A stretch of DNA of 41,792 nt from Scatosoma sp045632265 (GTDB lineage Bacteria > Bacillota > Clostridia > Christensenellales > Borkfalkiaceae). Positions within the stretch are counted from its first letter, which is position 1, and every line of letters starts with the position of its first letter. The position numbers and the translations under genes were made by a program. The notes under the pieces were generated by a model, which saw only the letters and a list, made by a program, of their open reading frames with translations, did not search any database and was not told the DNA's origin. Shown in pieces: positions 37,231-41,792 of this stretch. Location: contig JAZQWG010000034.1 of assembly GCA_045632265.1 (NCBI GenBank), positions 1-41,792 of the forward strand, in the 5' to 3' direction.

Positions 37231-37857
37231 TTATTTAAGAAATAAATTAGCCACTTTGTATTCTTCAAACGCCGCGTTCATCATCGGGCGAGCGAACACT
37301 TTATTTTCCAAAAGGTAAGCAAAGACGACGTCCCTTTCTACGGCAAAATCCCAATCGTAGCCAAAGGCGTAGAACAAGTTGGTGGTGTCTTCCACGGAGA
37401 AATGCCCGATAAGCGCAAGGGAGATGATGGTGTTTTTCGTTGCACCAAACTTGCCTTTGCAAATGTTTTCCCAAATTTCCTTGTCGATAACAAGTTCTTC
37501 CAAAACGCTTTCCGACGTCAATTTATATTTTGCCATCGTTTCAAGAAGAATTTTTGCAGGCGTAATTTTCGCAAACTTGCGTTTGAAACGCTTGAACCCG
37601 CCGATAGGATAAAAGGAAAAGGAAAATCCCTTGTCCACGATACGTTTTTTAAGCTCGGCTAAAATTTCTTCCTTGTTTTCTTGCAAAGCAAGGCGCATGT
37701 TGCTGCTGGGCAAGGTGTAGGAAAACGATCTTCCAAACTCGTCCACTCTCGTTGCTTGCATGGTCGGCATACGGTAGCCAGGCAACACGCAAAGCTTATC
37801 ATAGTTTGCATACTTTTCGCAAAAATATCCGTCTAAATCCACCAAAAAATCGTACAT
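37231..37857 (-). CDS. Uncharacterised 208-aa protein with HTH-like C-terminal half
   Basis: I do not recognise the N-terminal half, which has a Tyr/Phe-rich start (MYDFLVDLDGYFCEKYANYD) and a basic stretch GGFKRFKRKFAK. From about residue 120 it resembles the helix-turn-helix end found in many Firmicute proteins: SESVLEELVIDKEIWENICKGK, then NTIISLALIGHFSVEDTTNLFYAFGYDW, then RDVVFAYLLENKVF. This suggests a DNA-binding or protein-binding role. SD AGAGGA lies 8 nt before the ATG. It is a single gene upstream of the T-box promoter. Confidence 0.8.
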   Translation of the reverse strand: MYDFLVDLDGYFCEKYANYDKLCVLPGYRMPTMQATRVDEFGRSFSYTLPSSNMRLALQENKEEILAELKKRIVDKGFSFSFYPIGGFKRFKRKFAKITPAKILLETMAKYKLTSESVLEELVIDKEIWENICKGKFGATKNTIISLALIGHFSVEDTTNLFYAFGYDWDFAVERDVVFAYLLENKVFARPMMNAAFEEYKVANLFLK

Positions 37858-37886
37858 GGTCGTCCTCTTTAACTATCGTTAATCTT

Positions 37887-37915
37887 ATTATAGCACACCT
37901 TTGTTGAAAACGCAA
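37887..37915 (-). promoter_or_regulatory. Promoter of the 208-aa protein gene
   Basis: On the minus strand TTGCGT (37910-37915), 17-bp spacer, TATAAT (37887-37892), about 30 nt leader. Confidence 0.72.
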
Positions 37916-38000
37916 CTGATTTTATATAAGCCCCTTGTGGAGACGAATAAAAATGATAACTTCCTTGCAACTTTTGTTAAAAAAAGTGTGAATTTGTTAA

Positions 38001-38065
38001 TTTTTGTGAAATTGTGACTTTTTTGCTTTCATTTGCTTGCCTTTTTGTGATTTTTGTGATAACTT
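38001..38065 (+). promoter_or_regulatory. DeoR gene promoter region with direct repeats
   Basis: TTTTTGTGA occurs at 38001-38009, 38042-38050 and 38051-38059. The last two fill the spacer between a TTGCCT (38037-38042) and a weak TAACTT (38060-38065). DeoR-type repressors often bind direct repeats, so autoregulation is plausible. Confidence 0.5.
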
Positions 38066-38105
38066 TATTTATGTTGAGAATGAATAGAAAAAGGTTAGGT
38101 GCTGT

Positions 38106-38864
38106 ATGAAAAAAGACCGTATTTCGCAAATCGCCGCACTCTTTGATAAACGCGGCAAACTCACGTTGAAACAACTTGAAGAATATTTCCCCCAAGCCTC
38201 GCAAATGACGTTGCGTAGAGATTTGTTGCTTTTGGAACAAGAAGGCAAGGTTATCCGTATCCGTGGCGGGGCTATGTCCGTCAAAGACGTGCAAAAGACG
38301 TCGGGCGTGCCGTACACGCAAAAGACGGCGGTGCACACGGACGAAAAAATCCAAATTGCGCAAAAGGCCGTGGCGTTGATTGAACCGGACGCATCCTTCT
38401 TCCTTGATGCAGGCACAACAGCGCTGTATCTTGCCAAAGAATTGCCCGACATCCCTTGCAACGTGTTCACCAACGGGCTTGCCGTTGCAACCGAACTTTC
38501 CAAAAAGAAGAACGTCAATATCAATTTGTTGGGCGGTCCACTTTTGAAAGACAACCTTTCCACGACGTCTTCGCTTGCTTCTATGTACTTTGAAGACACC
38601 AACTTTGCTCTTGCCGTAATTTCGGCGGCGGCGTTCACGCCCGAAAGTGGATTCTCTTGCGAATCGCAAGCGGAAGCAGACCTTTTCAAAATTATAAGAA
38701 GAAAAGCAAAATCCACGTACATGATGCTTGACAGCTCGAAAATCGGCAAAGTGAAACCATACACCTTTGCAAGAGTGGAAGATTTGAACGTGCTTATCAC
38801 GGACAGCGCTTTCCCCAAAGAATTGAAAGAAGAAATCGAAAAGAAAAACATCGTCGTATTGTAA
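38106..38864 (+). CDS. DeoR-family transcriptional regulator
   Basis: A 252-aa regulator with an N-terminal DeoR-type winged helix (residues 1-58; LTLKQLEEYFPQASQMTLRRDLLLLEQEGKVIRIRGG) and a C-terminal sensor domain of the sugar-phosphate type (DAGTTALYLAKELPD, VFTNGLAVATELSK, LLGGPLLKD, DSSKIGK). The domain order and length are standard. No carbohydrate kinase or transporter is adjacent, so the regulated pathway and inducer are unknown. The start has AGGT about 9 nt upstream. Confidence 0.92.
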   Translation: MKKDRISQIAALFDKRGKLTLKQLEEYFPQASQMTLRRDLLLLEQEGKVIRIRGGAMSVKDVQKTSGVPYTQKTAVHTDEKIQIAQKAVALIEPDASFFLDAGTTALYLAKELPDIPCNVFTNGLAVATELSKKKNVNINLLGGPLLKDNLSTTSSLASMYFEDTNFALAVISAAAFTPESGFSCESQAEADLFKIIRRKAKSTYMMLDSSKIGKVKPYTFARVEDLNVLITDSAFPKELKEEIEKKNIVVL

Positions 38865-38877
38865 TCAAATAAAAGAC

Positions 38878-38903
38878 AACCGCCCACGTTTTTGTGGGCG
38901 GTT
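38878..38903. terminator. Bidirectional terminator after the DeoR gene
   Basis: A 10-bp GC-rich stem (38878-38887 with 38894-38903), GTTTTT loop. TTTTTATT follows on the plus side and TTGTCTTTT on the minus side, where it can serve the converging amidohydrolase. Confidence 0.85.
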
Positions 38904-38937
38904 TTTATTACGGAACGACTTATCGTTTACAGGCACG

Positions 38938-40128
38938 TTAAGTTAAAGCGGAAAGGGCGTAGATTGCGCCGCCAAGGTGTAATGCGCTTTCGTCAAAATC
39001 GGCTTTGGGGTGGTGCAAGGGGTGGATATATCCGTCTTTCGGCTCGCCTACAGCAAGGGCAACCATGACGGACGGCACTTCCTTTGCGATATAGGCAAAA
39101 TCTTCGCTGCCGCCAAGGCTCTTTTTCTCGCCACTATCAAGCTGCGAAGAATAAAACACCCTATCCATGCCTATGCCTTTTTTCAGCGTATCGTAAATCA
39201 ACGCAGACATACCCCCGTCGTTTTGCAAAGCGGGACAACCGCTTGTAAACGTCAATTTCGCCACGCCACGAAAGGTTTTGGCGATCCCTACGGCAATCTC
39301 TTTCAACCGCTTTTTCGCAAACGTGCGTGTTTCTTCGTCCATAGCCCGAATCGTGCCTTCCATAATCGCCAAATCGGGCAAAGCGTTGCCCGCTACCCCC
39401 GCTTGGAATTTCCCCACCGTCAAGACAAACGGCTCGTTTGTGGAAATCTCTCTTGCGGAAAGCGTTTCAAGAGAAAGCAACACTCGGCACGCAATCGTCA
39501 ATGCATCCACCCCGTTTTGCGGGGAAGAGCCGTGACACGCCTTGCCTTTGATTTGCAAGGAAAAATAATCGGCGGCGGGCGCACTTACGCCGTCACTTGA
39601 AACAACCACGCTGCCGCACGGCAAGTTTACGCCCGTCAACACGTGCAACATCACGGCGTTTTCTATCTTAAATCGCTTAATCAGCCCCGATGCAAGCACG
39701 TCTTTCGCCCCTTCCAGCGTTTCTTCGGCAGGTTGGAATAATAGGGTGACGGGGCGGGTTAAACGGTGTTTTTCCGCTTGTAAAAGCTCGGCTGCCATAA
39801 GCAAGGAAGCGGTGTGGAAATCGTGTCCGCAAGCGTGCATATTTCCCTTTTTACACGCGTATTGTTTGCCCGTTTTCTCGCTTATCGGCAATCCATCCAT
39901 GTCCGCACGAAGAAGTCGGGAATTGCCCCCTTTTTCGTCGCCAAGCGTGGCAACGATTGCGCCTTTGCCTACCCTTTGGGGCGTATAGCCAAGGCTTATC
40001 AGCGTATCCAAAATAATTTGCCGAGTGTTGGGCAAATCAAAGCCCACTTCGGCGTTTTTATGAAGGTTGCGACGGATTTTGACGTATTTGTCTTGCAGCT
40101 TTTTCGCTTTTTCCACTATCCTTTCCAT
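38938..40128 (-). CDS. M20-family amidohydrolase (amino-acyl or hippurate hydrolase-like)
   Basis: A 396-aa metallopeptidase-like amidohydrolase. Metal-binding motifs: LLRADMDGLPI, MHACGHDFHTA with the His and Asp, LFQPAEETLEGA with the catalytic Glu pair, and GGSEDFAYI; the lid-type dimer domain lies between about 180 and 290. Relatives remove N-acyl groups from amino acids or diaminopimelate intermediates, but the substrate cannot be told from sequence and no partner gene is adjacent. The ATG at 40126-40128 has no SD; a TATACT box ends 9 nt upstream, so the leader would be 0-3 nt. Confidence 0.9.
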   Translation of the reverse strand: MERIVEKAKKLQDKYVKIRRNLHKNAEVGFDLPNTRQIILDTLISLGYTPQRVGKGAIVATLGDEKGGNSRLLRADMDGLPISEKTGKQYACKKGNMHACGHDFHTASLLMAAELLQAEKHRLTRPVTLLFQPAEETLEGAKDVLASGLIKRFKIENAVMLHVLTGVNLPCGSVVVSSDGVSAPAADYFSLQIKGKACHGSSPQNGVDALTIACRVLLSLETLSAREISTNEPFVLTVGKFQAGVAGNALPDLAIMEGTIRAMDEETRTFAKKRLKEIAVGIAKTFRGVAKLTFTSGCPALQNDGGMSALIYDTLKKGIGMDRVFYSSQLDSGEKKSLGGSEDFAYIAKEVPSVMVALAVGEPKDGYIHPLHHPKADFDESALHLGGAIYALSALT

Positions 40129-40137
40129 ATTATATAT

Positions 40138-40164
40138 AGTATAGGCAAAAACGAAGAAAGTAAA
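40138..40164 (-). promoter_or_regulatory. Likely promoter of the amidohydrolase gene
   Basis: On the minus strand TTTACT (40159-40164), a short 15-bp spacer, TATACT (40138-40143), nine bases to the ATG. Weak but the only candidate. Confidence 0.5.
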
Positions 40165-40179
40165 CGGGCAAAAAAATAA

Positions 40180-40200
40180 GGAACGGCGAAATGCCGTTCC
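40180..40200 (-). terminator. Terminator of the rpsB-tsf unit
   Basis: An 8-bp stem (40180-40187 with 40193-40200) followed on the minus strand by TTATTTTTTT, 25 nt after the tsf stop. Confidence 0.85.
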
Positions 40201-40224
40201 GTTATTTTTGTAATCGATTAAATT

Positions 40225-41115
40225 TTACGCTTTCATTGCAGCAACTTGCTTTGCAACTTCTTCGTTCAAATCTTCGCTCTTCTTTTCAAGACCTTCGCCC
40301 ATTACGAAGAACGCAAACTTGTTGATTGCCGTACCAGCAGCCTTAACCAAATCGCCGATTTTCTTGGAATCGTCTTTGATGAAAGCTTGTTCGATAAGGC
40401 AGTTTTCGTCGTAGAACTTCTTAATTCTACCCATAACCATCTTTTCAGCGATTGCTTCGGGTTTGCCTTCGTTCATAGCTTGTTGCTTAAGAACAGCTTT
40501 TTCCTTTTCAAGCGTATCAGCGGAAACTTCGTCTTTCGTAAGGTAAGCGGGTTTCGTGAAAGCGATTTGAAGGGTTACGTCGTGAGCCGTTTCTTTTGCT
40601 TCAGCCGTAGCTTCGCCAGCCATGTCAAGCAATACGCCAAGCTTGCCGCCAAGGTGAATGTAGCTTTCAAGGAAGCCTTCGCTTTCATAACGAACGAATC
40701 TTCTAACAGCAATCTTTTCACCGATAACTGCGATGTTGCTCTTCAAATATTCTTCAACGCTGCCTTCGCTGCAGGTGCAAGCCAAAAGCGTTTCTACGTC
40801 AGTGGGGTTATCTTTAACGATAACTTTTGCGATTTCTTCAGCGATTGCTGCGAACTTAGGGTTCTTTGCAACGAAGTCGGATTCGCAGTTAAGTTCTACA
40901 AGAACGCCGATTTTGCCGTCGATGTAGGAAGCAACGATACCTTCCGCTGCGATACGGGAAGCTTTCTTATCTGCCTTTGCGATACCACGTTCACGAAGAA
41001 GGTCAGCTGCCTTCGTCATGTCGCCGTCAGCGTCCGTCAATGCCTTTTTGCAGTCCATAACGCCTGCGCCCGTCTTTTCACGGAGCGCCATTACGTCTTT
41101 TGCCGTAAATGCCAT
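40225..41115 (-). CDS. tsf: Elongation factor Ts
   Basis: EF-Ts exchanges GDP for GTP on EF-Tu. The 296-aa protein has the N-terminal UBA-like region (VMALREKTGAGVMDCKKALTDADGDMTKA), the conserved ASRIAAEGIV, and core-domain motifs (LVELNCESDFVAKNPKF, GGKLGVLLDM, VTLQIAFTKPAYLTKDEV, LIEQAFIKDDSKKI). Length is normal. The SD is AGGAG. It follows rpsB, as in most bacteria, with a hairpin in the 84-nt gap. Confidence 0.98.
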   Translation of the reverse strand: MAFTAKDVMALREKTGAGVMDCKKALTDADGDMTKAADLLRERGIAKADKKASRIAAEGIVASYIDGKIGVLVELNCESDFVAKNPKFAAIAEEIAKVIVKDNPTDVETLLACTCSEGSVEEYLKSNIAVIGEKIAVRRFVRYESEGFLESYIHLGGKLGVLLDMAGEATAEAKETAHDVTLQIAFTKPAYLTKDEVSADTLEKEKAVLKQQAMNEGKPEAIAEKMVMGRIKKFYDENCLIEQAFIKDDSKKIGDLVKAAGTAINKFAFFVMGEGLEKKSEDLNEEVAKQVAAMKA

Positions 41116-41158
41116 AATATTTATCTCCTATTTATCTTTTTATTTTCTTTTTTCAAAA

Positions 41159-41185
41159 TTCGCCCGATGCAATTCATCGGGCGAA
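41159..41185 (-). promoter_or_regulatory. Hairpin between rpsB and tsf (possible attenuator)
   Basis: An 11-bp perfect stem (41159-41169 with 41175-41185). On the minus strand it is followed by TTTTGAAAAAAG, a weak U run, so partial termination or mRNA processing could lower tsf relative to rpsB. Confidence 0.6.
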
Positions 41186-41199
41186 CGTGTTTGCATAGC

Positions 41200-41792
41200 T
41201 TATGCGTTTTCTTCCGCCGCTACTGCTTCTTCAGCAGCTTCCGTTGCAGGAGCAACCAAAGCTTCAGCGCCTTGGTTAGCTTCGATAACAGCGTTTGCCA
41301 TTACGGATGCGATAAGTTTGATTGCGCGGATAGCGTCGTCGTTGCCGGGGATTACGTAGTCAACTACGTCGGGATCACAGTTCGTGTCGGTGATAGCAAC
41401 GATTTTGATGCCAAGCTTCTTCGCTTCTTTGATTGCGATGTCTTCGTTGTGGGGGTCAACCACGAACATAACGCCGGGCATAGCCTTCATCGTCTTGATA
41501 CCGCCAAGGTTAGCTTGCAATTTTTCCATTTCTTTCTTCAAAAGCATAACTTCTTTCTTGGGAAGAACTTCGAAATCGCCGTTTGCTTCCATAGCTTCAG
41601 GCTTTTCCAATCTTTCAACACGGCTTCTCATCGTCTTGTAGTTGGTAAGGCTTCCGCCAAGCCAACGAGAGTTTACATAGTATTGACCGCAACGTTCTGC
41701 TTCTTCTTTGATTGCTTCTTGAGCTTGTTTCTTCGTACCAACGAAAAGCACGCTCTTGCCTGCTTTTACGCTTTCGCATACGAACGCATACG
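41200..41792 (-). CDS. rpsB: Ribosomal protein S2, C-terminal part (cut by window end)
   Basis: The frame is open to the window edge, so the first ~50 residues are missing. Visible S2 motifs: KSVLFVGTKKQAQEAI, YYVNSRWLGGSLTNYKT, GGIKTMKAMPGVMFVVDPH, AIKEAKKLGIKIVAITDTNCDP and YVIPGNDDAIRAIKL, then an Ala/Glu-rich tail. It would start a rpsB-tsf unit. The internal GTG at 41749-41751 is not the start. Confidence 0.97.
   Translation of the reverse strand, partial: YAFVCESVKAGKSVLFVGTKKQAQEAIKEEAERCGQYYVNSRWLGGSLTNYKTMRSRVERLEKPEAMEANGDFEVLPKKEVMLLKKEMEKLQANLGGIKTMKAMPGVMFVVDPHNEDIAIKEAKKLGIKIVAITDTNCDPDVVDYVIPGNDDAIRAIKLIASVMANAVIEANQGAEALVAPATEAAEEAVAAEENA

Noticed and set aside
1..41792. Mobile element, prophage, CRISPR, tRNA or rRNA
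   Set aside because: I looked for transposase, integrase, att-like repeats and cloverleaf shapes in intergenic gaps and saw none.

Overview
This window looks like chromosome of a Gram-positive, endospore-capable anaerobe of the Clostridia, probably an uncultured gut lineage. Supporting signs are SpmA/SpmB behind a sigma-E-like promoter, a cysteine-type T-box leader, a pyrophosphate-energised membrane pump, a GTP-type PEP carboxykinase, a small 2[4Fe-4S] ferredoxin, FeoA/FeoB with a Cys-rich companion, QueH rather than QueG, and many near-consensus sigma-A promoters. The order or family is inference. Base composition and codon use look even throughout. I see no insertion sequence, prophage, integrase, CRISPR array, tRNA or rRNA.

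Layout. 1-264: tail of a P-II-like protein. 364-6194: hppA, queH, rlmL with a four-helix membrane protein, and a GIY-YIG protein. 6306-9048: iron uptake unit feoA-feoB-Cys-rich protein, with its promoter flanked by two copies of an inverted repeat. 9278-13007: ruvC-ruvA-ruvB-queA-dtxR operon, so the likely iron regulator is made with Holliday-junction and queuosine genes. 13260-14974: a 67-aa cationic amphipathic protein, ferredoxin, and a NifS-type cysteine desulfurase. 15194-18310: a small XRE regulator with three operator-like palindromes, an EF-G-like GTPase and a PAP2 phosphatase. 18370-23200: metG-tatD-radical SAM-rsmA, where the radical SAM protein has a ~150-residue Asn/Gln-rich N-terminus. 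23327-26334: spmA-spmB, a predicted ~104-nt small RNA and a sugar-isomerase-like protein. 26392-32109: an iron-sulfur flavoprotein, PEP carboxykinase with a leader ORF, and proB-proA-proC. 32160-36803: a short AlaRS with two small downstream ORFs, then cysE-cysS under a T-box. 37231-41792: an HTH-like protein, a DeoR-type regulator, an M20 amidohydrolase, tsf and the end of rpsB.

How the parts work together. QueA and QueH catalyse successive late steps of queuosine synthesis. FeoA/FeoB, the DtxR-type protein and the inverted repeats form a plausible iron-responsive circuit. ProB/A/C make proline from glutamate. CysE and CysS are linked through tRNA-Cys sensing. NifS and ferredoxin belong to iron-sulfur metabolism. 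MetG, AlaRS, CysS, EF-Ts, S2, RsmA, RlmL and the EF-G-like protein serve translation.

Most notable observations: (i) several monocistronic genes have the -10 hexamer exactly 6 nt before the ATG, implying leaderless mRNAs; (ii) the prion-like Asn/Gln-rich extension on the TatD-linked radical SAM protein; (iii) an unannotated C-rich small RNA with a long GU-rich terminator stem, antisense to a tiny ORF; (iv) an XRE operator exactly filling the -35/-10 spacer of a promoter pointing toward the EF-G-like gene; (v) an AlaRS without its usual C-terminal region; (vi) a strongly promoted 67-aa cationic protein with a structured leader.
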